Assembly: GCA_027422505.1 (NCBI GenBank) | Contig: JAPQWV010000018.1 | Span: 16,014,001-16,078,000 of the forward strand | Source of the DNA: Craterostigma plantagineum | Lineage: Eukaryota > Streptophyta > Magnoliopsida > Lamiales > Linderniaceae | Length of the DNA stretch: 64,000 nt | Direction: 5' to 3' | In this document: positions 1 through 12,665 of the stretch, in pieces | Position numbering within the stretch: position 1 is the stretch's first letter | How the letters are laid out: each line of letters starts with the position of its first letter | The notes under the pieces: model-generated | Database searches by the model: none | What the model saw: the letters and a program-made list of their open reading frames with translations, nothing else | Told to the model about the DNA's origin: nothing | Translations under genes and position numbers: made by a program

Positions 1-3000
1 TTTGAGTAATTTTTTAGTGAAAAACTTAAAAAAAAAAAAGCAATTACAAGAAATTTATTCTTCTAGCTTTTCTTGACGCAAATTCTTTTATGAAATTTTC
101 ATAATCAATCTTCTCGGCCAACTCATTTTCTATTGATAAAATAGCTAATCCATTTCATCTTTCTTGTGATATTGTTGATCTTAAGTAGTTTTTTATTATT
201 TTTAATTTGGAAAAACTTCTTTCGGCTGAAGCAACAGTTACCGGAATCGTCAACATAACTCTATATGCAATGTATACATTAGGAAAAGAACGTACTTTTT
301 TAACATAATTTAATATTTCAATTGGAGTGTTAGCCTTTGCAATTACAATATTCTTTAAATATTTTAGTTCTTGAAATGAATCATGTCCATTAATATCTAA
401 ACTACTCTCATGTGTCAACACATTTTCAAGTTTTAAACAGTTTTCTTCTATATTTTTATCATCTATTGATTTTAATTTTCCATACTAAAGAGAAAGCCAA
501 AAATATTTTCAAAACTTTTAAATTGATCAAATCTACTTGGAAGCGAAACAATAGCTTGGTCTAATATATAAATAAAAAAATCACTTCTAAAAGACTCCTC
601 AGCAGTTATAATAGTTTCATTCTCAACATTTTCATCGTATCGTTTATTCCTATGGATGATACGTTTCTCATTAAATCTAGGTTGTATATTCATCTTTAAA
701 CAAATTTCTTTGGTGATAGTTATAGCATCCTCTAATCCATTCTCTCTATATCTTTGTAGAAAACGAATAAGCCCATCTAATTGTTCAATAGCAACATCAT
801 ACACATATCCTCTGCTTGCAAATTTTTACTAGCCGAATTAACAACAAACAATATTTCATACCTAATAACCATCCCTAACAAAAACACAAAATTTTCAAGT
901 TCATATTTAGCTAAACATCTAGCCTAACTTTTTATCTTACAATCCAAACAACCATCACTTAATGCCAACAATGCATCTCGTAATTCTGGTGCTTGAAATC
1001 TAATTGCTTTAACACTTTCGACACGACTTTCCCAACGTGTTTGTGACATTGATTTAAGAGTTAAGTTTGGTATGTGATTTTGCAACAACTGCCATAGTTT
1101 AGTAGAAGAAGAGAATAATGAATATATATGTCGAATCACTCCAAAAAATCAATAGCTTTATTACACGAATTAGCCATATCATAGAGTACTAAATTTTGAA
1201 CTATGACAACCACATGGAGTATTAAATGCCCTAGGATTAATATCTAACATTCTTGTTTGCACACCTTTATTTTTGCCTTTCATATTAGACCCGTTGTCAT
1301 AACCTTGCCCTCTAATATCATTTATATCAAGTCCAATATTTTTTAATTCTTCAACAATCGCATCAAAAAGACCCTTACCGGTTGTATCATTTACTATTAA
1401 AAATTCTGAAAAATACTCCATAACTTTGAGCGAACTTGATGATATATCCAAACATCTTAATAGGAGAGTCATTTGCTCTTTATGGCTTGTGTCGGGAGTA
1501 CAATCAAGTATAGCAGAAAAATATTTAGACTGTTAACTTTTTCAACTATTTTAGTTTTAACTTCGTGTCCTAATGAAAAGATTAACTCGTTTTGCATATT
1601 ATGTCCTAAATAATGCTTATGAATTTCATGGTTTTTAACACGTCGAAGATGTTCTTGCATTATTGGATCAAAGATTGCAATCATCTCAATTGCACCTAAA
1701 ATGTTTCCATTATTTTCTTGGTAAATCTTTTCATTAGTTCCACAATGCTAAACTTCTCTTGGCTAGAAATTTTACAACAGCAATAATTCTTCTTAAAACA
1801 TTTTTCCAATGTTCTTTATCTTTATTTATTTGATCTTGAATATGTTTATCAACTGTTTTATTTTTGATCAATCTCAGTGTTCTAGATCAATCCAAGTACT
1901 CATATTCACAACATGTTCATTACTAATTTCGTGTCTTTTAAGTTTAGCATTAATATTCCTCCAATCTTTACTTCCATCCCTTCCTAACTTACTTTCGCAT
2001 ATAGTAACATTAAATAATTTACAACAAAAGCAAAAAAACCCTATCCAAATCTTTAGAATAGACTAACCATTTTCTTTCTAATGTTTCCCCATTAGCTAAT
2101 TTCTGAACATAAAGAGAAGAAGAAAAGTGTCTAGAATACTCATCTTTAGGAAATTCAATATCATCGATCTTAACTGGACCTTTTTCCTCTTAAATTATTA
2201 TCAATATTTATCCACTTGCTCGGATCATAAAAGTTAGTAGTTACACTTGATTTATTATTTTTCTCTTGTTCCAAATTGTTAGTTTCGAGATTATCATATT
2301 TTAATATATCATCAAATACTTCTTCCTCCTCTAAAATTTGTTTGTCATCAATATTTGGGGGTACAGTTTCTTCATTTAAAGAAGCCTCACCAATATCATC
2401 TTCATTTATACAATTCTGCCCAATATTTTCTTGGTTGTTACTCTTATTTTTATTAACAGTAACATATTTTAATAATGACCCTTTTTGAGATTCAACAAAA
2501 GCTTCTAGTTTTGTTTCTTTAATCGCTTTGAGTGACCAGATTCATATTTTCTTGTTGACATCCTTACTCACAACAAAATAATGCAACGAGGTTTGATAAA
2601 ATTTTCACAGATGCAATAAAAATAGTTTACCAATAATAATAAATAAAATATGAAAAAATACAAAGTACCTGAATTATTGTTGAGCCTCACTTGTTTGACT
2701 TCAAGATTCTATTGAGCTATTAGATAGATAATGAGCCGTTGGATATTCAAAATGAGGGACATAGTGATTTATTAATATGCACAAAAAGCTAATGGAATGA
2801 AGTTGAAAAGGAAACAAAAAAAAAGACAACCGAAAGAAAGATGAAAAGTATCAGGAAGTTGAAAAAAGGCAAAAAAAAAAAGAAAAGGTAAAATGCAAAT
2901 TTAATTATTAAAGGAGAAATAATAGTTATGTATTTGTTATATTGGGCTCAACTGTTGGGCTTAATTAAATATTTTTTTGCATATTCTAATGCTACTATAC

Positions 3001-3074
3001 TAAATGATGGAGCCCTATAAAATATTGGGGCCTAAAGCCCATGCCTTAGTGACTTTACCCAATAGCCGGGCATG
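1..3074 (-). mobile_element. hAT DNA transposon of the ZMYM1/TTF-finger type, left end outside the window
   Basis: A decayed hAT transposase (44-2561) lies on the minus strand. Beyond its start is AT-rich leader DNA, then a GC-rich segment at about 3006-3074 that ends in AATAGCCGGGC and resembles the termini of this hAT group. The matching end should lie just left of base 1, so neither the 8-bp target duplication nor full terminal repeats can be checked. I place the right end at about 3071-3074 by appearance only. No other gene is seen in the element. Confidence 0.6.
44..2561 (-). pseudogene. hAT transposase pseudogene (ZMYM1-like: TTF zinc finger, DUF4371, hAT dimerisation domain)
   Basis: The product would be a cut-and-paste transposase. 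The ATG at 2561-2559 opens a basic N-terminus (MSTRKYESGHSKR) typical of the family. A TTF-type finger follows near 2000-2110, a DUF4371/catalytic region near 1180-1480 (GYDNGSNMKGKNKGVQ), and the C-terminal hAT dimerisation motif ASAERSFSKLK near 200-240. The reading frame breaks repeatedly: near 2190, in a T-run near 2030, and at several points between 1690 and 900. An in-frame TGA at 155-157 separates the last ~37 codons, which end in TAA at 44-46. With this many lesions it cannot encode an active enzyme. The family call rests on motif order and wording; exon limits are not resolved. Confidence 0.8.
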
Positions 3075-3514
3075 CACTCGATCAGCTATGGACTTACTCC
3101 ACAATAATTCTGATTAGGGTAAAACTCACTACAAATTCACCCCGCATGTTAGTCATGGAAATCAAACTAATAACTTGGGATTTCGGAATAATACCAAACT
3201 ATTTTGTTTTTAGTTTTCGTTTGATTCTCTCTCGGTAGAGATGTCCCTTCTAGATGGTCAATTGTATCCGGACGGCTTTTCTGACTATTTAGTCATGTAT
3301 CTTTGTTTATATATTAATTATTCTTTTTTTGAAAAAAATAGGAGAGAAAGAAGAAAAAGAAAAGAAAGTGAAATGAAGTCTAACTTGTAAGAAAGCCGTC
3401 ACTCGTCACATGGTTATTAAAAGTCATGGAAAAGCCGTTAATCATCGCATAGTATTAATTTGTCATTCAATTCGAAAAAGAACTTTTAAAGGGCACCTAT
3501 GAAACTTTCGACCA
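3075..3514. other. intergenic, no gene seen
   Basis: AT-rich unique-looking DNA between two transposons, with a purine-rich stretch at about 3328-3375. Both strands were read and no coding signature was found. Confidence 0.6.
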
Positions 3515-3522
3515 CTCGAGGA

Positions 3523-4012
3523 TAGGGTTGTCAGTGGGGCGGGGATTCCTCGTCCCCGCGGGATCCGCCCCGAATAGGACGGGGAATCCCCGCTATTCTA
3601 TCCCCGCGGGGCGGGGACGGGGGAATATTTTTCCCCGCGGATATCCCCGCCCCGTCCCCGAAATTAAAATAATAATTATTATATTCAATTAATATTATTA
3701 TAAGATAAATAAAATGAAAATGTACTTTTAATAATATCAAATAAATATAAATATGATTAAAATATAGTTTAAATAATTTAACTAATATTAAAATATAGTT
3801 TAAATAATTTAATTAATATTAAAATATAGTTTAAATAATATTAAAATAATAAAAATTGAATTTTTTTTTAAAAATATTGACGGGGCGGGGAATCCCCGTG
3901 GGGACGGGGATCCCCGCGGGACGGGGACGGGGACGATTTCGTCCCCGTTTGCCTCGCGGGGCGGGGACGGGGATTAGATCCCCGCCCCGAACCCGCCCCG
4001 TTGACAACCCTA
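3523..4012. mobile_element. non-autonomous hAT-type MITE with G-rich ends
   Basis: The 490-bp element starts TAGGGTTGTCA and ends with its exact inverse TGACAACCCTA (11-bp perfect terminal inverted repeats). It is flanked by the 8-bp direct repeat CTCGAGGA at 3515-3522 and 4013-4020, the target-duplication length of hAT elements. Both ends carry about 130-150 bp of repeated GGGGACGGGGA / CCCCGCGGGG words, while the middle is very AT-rich with a tandem AATATAGTTTAAATAAT unit near 3764-3840. It has no coding capacity, so a hAT transposase acting in trans is inferred. Confidence 0.88.
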
Positions 4013-4020
4013 CTCGAGGA

Positions 4021-4536
4021 AGAGACCTCTCTCAAGAGACAACTGAAAATAAAAATACAAAAAATATAAAATGGAGTCGTTTTTTTCCCTCCCTAATCTA
4101 AACAAAATTGTGTGTAAGGATGAAGAGTATAACTATTTTTATATCTAGGGTTTGTGGTTTATTGCGAGAAAGTGGAAGGAGACGTTGTTGATACTTAGGG
4201 GGGAAGTTAGTAAAAAAAATTAATCTGTCAAACTCTTTAAAACCAAACCATTGACATGATCAATAATTAAACAATTCTGCAACATAAAATATATCCATAA
4301 AAAAGGTCAACTCCGCCCACCCTTTTTAAATGCATACAAATACAACCTTCCCTTAGCTCAAAATCCTCCCAAATTATAATCCAATGAAGCAATAATCCTC
4401 ATTCAAGAACCGTTGACTTTCTCGCCTGCTCCTCTCTATCCTTCTCTGATGGCCGTTGACCATCGCCTTAATAATAGCGAAGAAGCCCACTCATAAATCG
4501 CACCTCATTTCATCACCATCGCCAAAAAAGAATTCC
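4021..4536 (+). promoter_or_regulatory. upstream region and leader of the ATL gene with a 15-codon upstream ORF
   Basis: No convincing TATA box can be fixed. The pyrimidine-rich leader has an ATG at 4449-4451 that opens a short ORF closing at TAA 4494-4496, 40 bp before the main ATG at 4537. Such uORFs can dampen translation of the main ORF; that role here is inference. The main frame is open upstream of 4537 without another ATG. Confidence 0.45.
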
Positions 4537-5112
4537 ATGAACAGCTCCACTGCCGCCGCCTCGAGCGCCCCCGGCGCCGGCGGCCTCCTCGGCTCAGACA
4601 ACATCGGAGGGTTTGGCTACGGCATAGGCGTCTCCGTTGGAATCCTCCTCCTCATCACCACCATAACACTCGCCTCTTACTACTGCACAAGGAGCAACAC
4701 CACCAACTACGTCGTCCCTTCACGGCGGAGGAACGACGGCGGCGAAGCCGCCGCCGACGACCCGGAGAGAGGGGGACGCGCGGCGGTCGAGGTGGGTTTG
4801 GACGAAGCGACGCTGAAGAGCTACCCCAAAGTTCTTTACTCTGAGGTGAAGGCGGCGGCTGCGACGGCGACGGAGACGGCGGCAGGGGGAAACACCACGG
4901 CGGCGTGCTGCTCCATCTGCTTGGGGGATTATAAGAACAGAGATGTGCTTAGGGTTTTGCCTGAGTGCGGACACCTATTTCACCTCAGGTGTGTGGATCC
5001 GTGGCTCATGTCTCATCCCACGTGTCCCGTCTGCCGTACTTCGCCGGTGCCAACGCCGTTGGCCACGCCGCTGGCGGAGGTGGTGCCGCTGGCCACGAGG
5101 CCGATGGGGTGA
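4537..5112 (+). CDS. RING-H2 finger protein, ATL67/68/69-like E3 ubiquitin ligase
   Basis: The 191-residue single-exon protein has the ATL plan. A short Ser/Ala/Gly-rich N-terminus is followed by one hydrophobic membrane segment at about residues 27-49, a basic stretch (RRR 63-65), a GLD-like region (GLDEATLKSYPKVLYSE, 87-103) and a RING-H2 finger. The finger ligands are C125, C128, C144, H146, H149, C152, C163 and C166, with the expected Trp after the sixth ligand. The C-terminal tail (TPLATPLAEVVPL) resembles the ATL67-69 group. ATL proteins are membrane-anchored E3 ligases that recruit E2-ubiquitin through the RING; the substrate cannot be told from sequence. The first ATG in the frame is at 4537. 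Most ATL genes are intronless, as here. Confidence 0.92.
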   Translation: MNSSTAAASSAPGAGGLLGSDNIGGFGYGIGVSVGILLLITTITLASYYCTRSNTTNYVVPSRRRNDGGEAAADDPERGGRAAVEVGLDEATLKSYPKVLYSEVKAAAATATETAAGGNTTAACCSICLGDYKNRDVLRVLPECGHLFHLRCVDPWLMSHPTCPVCRTSPVPTPLATPLAEVVPLATRPMG

Positions 5113-5884
5113 CAGATATCTATATATCTTATATATACGTGTTTCTATATTATATGGCGGTGGGGGATGATTAATTAATGTTGAATGAAATCAATCATAT
5201 ATATCACATCTTAGTTTTTTAGATTTTTCGTTGTTTGAATTTACTTTGGATCAATGATGCAGATCGTTATTTTTTCATTTCTTTGGGTATTTCTTATGAG
5301 GAAAATATAAGCGTTAGCAAGGGGTATTGTTGTAATTATACATTTTTCAATCGAATCATACTTCCGACCATTGATTTAAAGGATTTAAATTATATAGCTT
5401 GTTCGCCTTCTTAATTAGATCAGTAATGTGAATCTGATATCTTGTCTTCTTCCACTCTAATTAAAGTAGCATGTGATTTTTTTTTTGTGGGAAATTTATG
5501 TTTTGTTTGAGGATCATTTAATGCATCCCATGTGCGATAGATGTTGTGGAGACGTAATCAATACATCCTATCCAAGTTATAAGTTTAATTTATTGATTTA
5601 GGTCTTCTTTTAATAACATATATCAGAAGTGTAATATTTCGACCCATTGCTAGAGTCTACATTGCCATAATAAAATAGATCTATAAAGTATAAGCCAACT
5701 TAGGTGTGATCTAAATGCAAGAAAAATCCAAGACTAACATGAGAAGCAAAAAAAAAATGAAAAAAACCTCAAGCATTTGTAGGAATTAAAACTCAAAGCA
5801 AGAAAATAGATACAACATCACACACGCACAAACAACATACACACACACACCAAAATATAAAATTCCCAAACTACCCCCACAAAC
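5113..5884. other. 3' flanks of the ATL and TMK genes
   Basis: The two genes converge here. The sequence is AT-rich with no coding signature. It contains a short CA-rich tract near 5820-5850, just beyond the TMK stop codon, and presumably both 3' UTRs. Confidence 0.5.
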
Positions 5885-8800
5885 CTACCGCCCATCCTCG
5901 GACGTAAACGACTCCGCAAATCCAACGGGTCGGGTCGGTATGCTACCGTTGCTATCCTCAATATGATGCACATAACTGCCGTCGTCTTCTTCATAACAAT
6001 CGCTACTGCCAACGACGTCTTTCTCCTTCCATCCCTTGACCAACTGATTGAGCGGAAGGCTGTAATCAATCCCGCAATACTCCTCGGCCTCGTCCCCAAC
6101 TGGCCGCCACCGCTCAACAAGAGAGGCCAAAACTCCGACCGCGTGGCCCATTTCGGGCCTCTGGCTCGGCTCGCGGGCCGTGCAGTGGCCCGCGAGCTCG
6201 GAAACGGTGGCTATGCTATCGAGGACGTCTTCGTCCTCCGGTCCGTGGTCGAGGGCGGGGTCCACTGCCGAGAGTAGGGTTTCCTTGCTCGACTTGGCCC
6301 GCCAGAACCACGGGACAAGGTACTGGCTCTCCTCGGGACGGTCCTCATCCAGGGCCATCATGCCAGTCACGAGCTCCATTAGGACCACTCCGAAGCTGAA
6401 CACGTCGGCCTTCGTCGTGACCTTGCCAGTCACTGCGTCGGAGTCGTGTAACGAGATGGGTTCTTGGTGTAGAAGTTATAGAAAAAAAATTCTGACTATT
6501 GGTGTTCAAACTTTTAAACGCGTCGTTTTGGTTCTTGAACTTTGCAATGTCCTGTTTCGTTTTTACTCTTTTGCCAGTTGTTTAAGTTTAGTAACCAAGA
6601 CGACGCGTTTGATGAAAGTTTGACCACCAGCAATGAGACTTTGGTATAGTACAAGCACCAAATTTATCGTTCACAAATGAATTAGGCTAACGACTTAATT
6701 TTTTATCGTTCTCTAGGTTAAGAGGGGTGACAATTTCGGGATGCCTAACTTATGGAGTTGCTGATTTACTACAATAATTTTCAAAATCGAAGCAATTTAA
6801 GAACAACAATCACCAATCGAACGGGACATTTGTAATACCATGTCAGCGCTTGTTGTCCTTAAATTGTTTCAATATGAAAATAAAGCCCCAAAATCGTAAC
6901 TTGGGTGTCGTGAATGTGTCACCCCTAACTTACGGCTTTAAATGACAATTTAATCGGACCAAATTTTAAAATCGAAGTGACTGAAAAATAAATTTTAGTC
7001 AGAGGGCTCGAGTTCGAAAATTTACCAGCATATTCCGGAGCGAGGTACCCGAAGGTCCCCGCAAGCCTCGTGGCGACTGACTTCTTCCCATCGGGGGCGA
7101 GCTTGACCAAACCAAAGTCAGAAACCTTGGCGTGGAAGTCGTCCCCGAGCAATATGTTCGACGACTTGAGGTCTCGGTGAATGAAGCTCTGGTGAGCCAT
7201 CGTATGCAGATACTCCACGCCCGAGCCACGTCCAGGGCTATGTTGAGCCTCCTCTTCCACGAGAGCGGCTCGACCTCGGACTCCTTCCACCGAAATAGGT
7301 GCTTGCTGAGCGACCCCTGGGGCATGTACTCGTACACGAGGATCCTCTCGTTCCCCTCAAGCGAGTACCCGAGGAGGGAAACCAAGTGCTTGTGGCAAAC
7401 CCTAGAGAGCACGGCGATCTCCGACTGAAACTCGTCGAGCGCCTTATTCGTGATCGCCCCCGATGACTCCATCCTCTTGACGGCTATCTGAGTCCCGTCC
7501 TCGAGCTCTCCCTTGTAGACCACCCCGAACCCGCCCCGGCCCAATTCGTTGTCGGGCGCGAAGTTCTTGGTCACCTTTCGGAGGACTTGCACCGAAATTA
7601 CTAAATTACCCGCCTCGATTCTATGGGTTTCTTCTCCGAGGTTTGCGCTCGTCAACGAAGAGGACGAAGCGTTCATCCCAACGGCGATCTTGACCGCACT
7701 GCTGTCCAAATCGGACGGGTCCCTCGGGTGAACCACGAGCGAGCTCGGGGCGAGCCGCCCGCCGTCCTTTTTCATCTTCTTACACGCGTATAAGACTATC
7801 AAACAGATCAAGATCGACGAACCCGCGGCGACGGCTAGGATTAAATATAGCGTCTTCGAGGGTTTTCTTGCGCTTTCGGGTCGAACCGCGGGATCCTCGG
7901 GTCGAGCACGGGTCGAAATAACAGGCGAATGCGGGGCGGGCGAATACGAAGAGGAGTCGCTATTATTTGTCGGAGGGCTATAACTACTATTATTTGCCGA
8001 CGAAGAATTCTTCTTCTCCATCAAAGGATTCCCCTCCAAGTTGACGTTCACCGAACGGTCGAACCTCGGGACGGGCGGAGATAGGTTGTTGTAGCTCAAG
8101 TCGAGGACGGCGAGCGACTTCAAACCGGCGAATTTCTCGGGAATCGATCCCGAGAAATTGTTGGAATTGAGGTTTACGCGCGTAAGAGAGCTGAGGGACG
8201 CGATCGAAGGGCTAATCGTCCCAGAAAGATTCTTCTTCGGAAGATTTAGCGCGATAACATTTTTCCCGCCCCCGTCGCACCCGACCCCTAACCAAGAACC
8301 ACCGCAGGGGTCGTTCCCGCCCCACGACTCGACGAGCCCGAGAGGGTAACCTACGCCGTCAAGGAACCCTAAAAACGCCATTACGTTCGGAGCGCACTGG
8401 GAACCAGGGTCGAGAACGCAGAAGGAATTCGATTCGTAACTGACTTTTTTCGCCGCGAATTTCGGAACGGGGCCCACGAATCGGTTGTTGTTTAGGTCGA
8501 GGCGGGCCAACGGTAGGCCCACCAGGCTGCCCGGGATTAGGCCCACGAGCCCATTACCGTTGAGGTTAAGGTCTTGTAATGAGGCTAAGTTCCCTATGTT
8601 TTCTGGGATTTTGCCCGAGAATTTGTTGCCGTGGAGCCAAAGGCTTGTGAGGGAAGCCATGGTTGAGATTACGTCGATTTCGCCGGACATTCCCTGAGAT
8701 TGCTCGTTGAGCCATAGGACTGAGAGCAAAGAGCCGTTGAAGGTCGCCGGAATTGGGCCGGCGAGGTGGTTCCTTGACAGCTGTAGGACCTGCAAAGACG

Positions 8801-9380
8801 GCATGGTGCCCAAGAATTCCGGCAAGGCTCCGGCTAGGTTGGTGCCCATTAACGTGAGGTTTTTTAGCTGGGCGGAGTCTTTGAGGTCGCTGGGAAGAGA
8901 CCAGCCGCCGGCGGTGGCATTCAGTGGGTTGAAATCTAAGGCTAGAACTTCGAGGCTCGACAGACCTTTGAAGAAGTCAGATGGGATGGAGTCGAAGTCG
9001 TTGAAGTCTAAGTAGGCGTATCTGAGTTCGGACAAGCCGGCGAAGGAAGGAAGATGACCGTTGAAGTGGTTCTTCTGAAGTCCTATGTTGTAGAGTTTGG
9101 ACAGGTGATTGAAGTTGGGCGGTAACGGTCCTTTCAGCCCTAAGCCGCTCACCTGAATCTGCGTGACTCTTTCGCCGGAGCAAAATATGTGGGGCCAGCT
9201 CGGTGGGCCGCAGGGGTCGTCGCCGCCGCCGGCCGCCGGCCATTTCAAGAGCTCGGCATTTTGTAGCCCTTTTCTGAACTGATTCAGTACGGCCAAGTCG
9301 TTGGGGTCTGTGACGCTCACGGCGGCGGAGAGGTTGTGTAAGAAAAGCAAGATTGCGAAGGCCGTCTTAGCTGATTCCAT
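5885..9380 (-). CDS. LRR receptor-like kinase of the TMK family, with a single-base frameshift in the kinase domain
   Basis: Exon 1 runs 9380-7026 and exon 2 runs 6432-5885, with a 593-bp GT-AG intron splitting a codon in phase 1. The total length fits a ~967-residue TMK protein. Visible domains (numbered from the ATG at 9380): signal peptide 1-21; two LRR blocks separated by a non-LRR insert with the DPCG pattern (DDPCG near 54 and NDPCG near 356); Ser/Asn-rich linker; membrane helix 510-533; kinase with GRGGFG 614-619 and Lys635. After Arg720 one G is missing from a G-run at about 7219-7223, so the exon shifts frame. The HRDLK and DFG motifs and the activation loop continue in the adjacent frame, and exon 2 supplies the rest of the C-lobe. 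TMKs are plasma-membrane kinases in auxin-linked signalling. The lesion is either a disabling mutation or an assembly indel; everything else looks functional. Confidence 0.9.
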
Positions 9381-11144
9381 GACTAAAACTTGTAGATCGG
9401 AGAAAGAGTTCTGCAAGCTTCATCGAATGGTGTTCATCATTGTTAAATCATATTTTTTTTTTCTTTTCTTTTTTTCTTGCAAGGCCGTACTTGAGTAGTA
9501 GTGGTGGAGACAGCGTGGGTCAAGAGTGTTTTGGGCTCAGATCGGAGGAAAGAACATCGATGATTGGAGTGAGAAAGAATTGCACCAAACAAGAAATTTC
9601 AAGAATTTGCAGTTATTGAAGCTTTTCTTGGGAAGAAGATAGAGCCAAAGATCGAAGCTTTTTTTATGTAAGAATTGAGGGAAATTGCAGAATTTTTTTT
9701 TTTTTTTTTATCGAACGGAAATAACTATAGAAGCTTGAAACAGTTAGTTTGCCTTAATCATAGGAAAGAGTGTAGTGGAGCAGACAGCTTTTTGGTTTGT
9801 CTTGATTTATATTTCATTTCTTTTGCAAATAAAATTAATAAATTCGACCTTTTTTTTCTTTTTCACCATTGTTATTTCATGTGCCTATGAATATCTTTTG
9901 ATGATGGGGTGGTTTTGGATTTAACATACGAGTCGAGTCAGAAGAAGATGGCATGGTATATATGTGTTTATAATTGTAATATTCAAGGAATAGTTAGATT
10001 AAATGAATACTTGAGTAGGTTCTGTTTCCACGTAGGTTGTTAGGTCTAACATCATTAATCAAACTGTCAAATAATAAGACAATATTATGTTTCGACCACA
10101 GTAAAAATATATATATTTTAGAGTTGCCACATATTAATTCGTTCGTTCCATTCCACGGGATTGTTGAAGGATGACAACAATAAAGCATGAACGAGTCACA
10201 TTAAAGTCGTAAGTAGTGGTGAATATTTTGATCTACGAAGTATAATGTTTCGACTATAAGTAGATATCAATTTATATTTTCATGGCTAAAGCGTTTGAAT
10301 AATAAATGTGTCCAATAATTTCCGGGAGACGGGTAAATGCGAACTGTCGGAAAATAAATCTACAGTAAATTAGATTTATAGATTTTCATTTACCTTCCAA
10401 TTTTATTTAAAATGATATGTCGGCAACAAGATAAAGAAGGATTTTGTTTTTTTTTTCTTCGAAAGAAATGTAAGGTAAAAAGTTTATCGACTGTGATATA
10501 GATAACACGGACCACTATTTTTTTTATTGTAGGCCTTTGTGCTAATTTCACAGCTAGTGCGTGTTCCTCTATATAATATGATTTCTATATTGCAAAAAAG
10601 AAATCAAAATATAATGGAAGTCTGATGTATTTTCTGAACTATAAAAAGTAAATTATATTGCTATGGTAATTGGTAGGTATCGTAATTATAATTATCAAAT
10701 ATTTTATTGTCATCGAATTAGGGTAATAATTTTCAATTCTTGAAATATTTGTATCAGTTTAAGATCTCCCGTATCTAATTTGTGCGCTATTTATTATATT
10801 TTATTAAAAAATGCTGTGATCAGAATTGCTGTCGAGTGGCGGTGCAAAAGTTTCATATCGATTGAGACAACAATAATGAGCATTTAATTTTATTTATTAA
10901 TTTGTAACGACCATAACCATGTCACTTTGAGATCTTTATCGGATCTAATTCCATTATGATATTCATCCAACAATAAAACATATCATTTGAAACTTTTCTT
11001 CTTCTTTCTTTAAAATCAAAATGCCTATGTTTCTTAGTTGGGCTTCCAATTGAATTGTAAATACAATCGTAACATCCAAAATCTTGGTTATTACTGAATT
11101 AGAAAAATGATTGGGCACGAGATAGTATTATGCCCATTAGTAAT
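9381..11144. other. TMK upstream region and intergenic DNA
   Basis: Just upstream of the TMK start is a pyrimidine tract on the + strand (9450-9478). Beyond it is AT-rich DNA with poly-T/poly-A runs near 9690-9710. No gene, RNA gene or clear repeat was recognised on either strand. Confidence 0.5.
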
Positions 11145-11152
11145 ATTTTCAT

Positions 11153-12054
11153 TAGGGCTGGGGAAATATACCGAAATATCGATATACCATCCTTATCGTA
11201 TCGTAACGTATCGAAAATATTGAAAATTTTGGTATACCGAAGTTTTTGGTAAGGTATGATACCGTACCGAAAATTTTCGGTACGGTAATGGTATGAAAAT
11301 TTTAAAAATTAGGTATACCGATTATACCGAAATACCGAAATACAAAATTTTAAATATTATATATATTTATATACACAAACATACATATATTATATTATTT
11401 CTAAAAAATATCAAATGGGTAAAAATATTATAAGGATCTTCATAAATTTATGTATCCCATAAATTATTAACTATACCCAACCTTTTAAGATTGTTGACGC
11501 CCACCATATTTTACTTATTATACCTAAGTCAAATTACGTTTAATTTTGGTCTTTTTAATGTTTTTTTCTTCATGATTTTGAAAGCGTGAAGATGCAATGC
11601 AATTACTTTTTCACTAATTTTTTTTAAATAACAATTTCATTTTAATTAATCTCTATATAAATTTGTATTTTGTAGTTATGTAAAGTTCTTTGTCTTAGTA
11701 ATGAGACTGACTAAACATGTAAATTATTTAATGTTATTTTATGAATTAAAAATCTTTTTTATTTTGAAAATTTGGGTATTAATAATCCATCTTATTGGGC
11801 ATAAGGAGTTTGAATTGACTAAAAATTGAAAACAAACGAATTAACGAGTTATGGGACACGCATGGTTAAAAACACTCCGTGTTAATGGTATAGAAGGTAT
11901 GATACCGATACCGTATCGAAATTTCAGTATGATATCGTATAAGGTATACCGAAATTTTGGTATGGTATTGGTATGATTTTTTTCAATACCAAAATTTCGG
12001 TACGGTAAACGGTATCACGGTTTTGGTACGGTATACCGTACCGAACCACCCCTA
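11153..12054. mobile_element. hAT-type MITE, ~0.9 kb family, copy 1
   Basis: The element begins TAGGGCTGG and ends CCACCCCTA. It is flanked by ATTTTCAT (11145-11152) and ATTTTCGT (12055-12062), an 8-bp duplication with one mismatch. Both ends are packed with variants of GGTATACCGAAATTTCGGTAT over 170-190 bp; the interior is AT-rich and non-coding. Copies 2 and 3 in this window share ends, length and interior words. Confidence 0.85.
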
Positions 12055-12062
12055 ATTTTCGT

Positions 12063-12665
12063 GAATAATACTTTACAAGAGAATTCCAGAAAAAAAAAAA
12101 CAGGCCCGTTTTCTTAGTCTAATACCTTTTTTCCAATCATTCTCTTATAAAGAGTGAAATTTTGGCCCGTCAATTTAAGTTAATTAAACATAATAATATT
12201 AAAATTAAAATAAAACCACCCATTATACGTTTCATAGTATATTTCAATTTTACCTTTGTATTTTTAGTATGTATAGCACAACAAGTGTGCAAAAATATGT
12301 ATGATTATATTAGGACCAAAACGAATTAGTTCCAAACATCCAAATTGAAATAAAAAATCGCATTGGTTTAAAATCAAAATCAAACAATATTCTTTTCCTA
12401 TCTAAGACTGTCCACATGCCATCGAACAAGATTAAGCCACGAATTTCAATATTTATAACTATTGTAAAGGAAACTTAAAAAAGAACTGAAAAGAAGGAAA
12501 CAATTTGACACTTTCTTACACATAACAATTCTGATAAATTTTATACCTATTTTACCCCTATAAATCGTTTAAGCCTATGCCTTAAAGACTGCCCACTATT
12601 ACCATCTTCCACTGTATTAGACAATTCACCCAATGACCCGCCATGGTGACCCGAATCCGAAACCA
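12063..12665. other. intergenic, 3' side of the HVA22-like gene
   Basis: AT-rich sequence without coding signature. The HVA22-like 3' UTR is expected in the right part. Confidence 0.5.

Noticed and set aside
9994..10188. Short minus-strand open frame upstream of the TMK gene
   Set aside because: No domain, AT-driven composition and no splice context.
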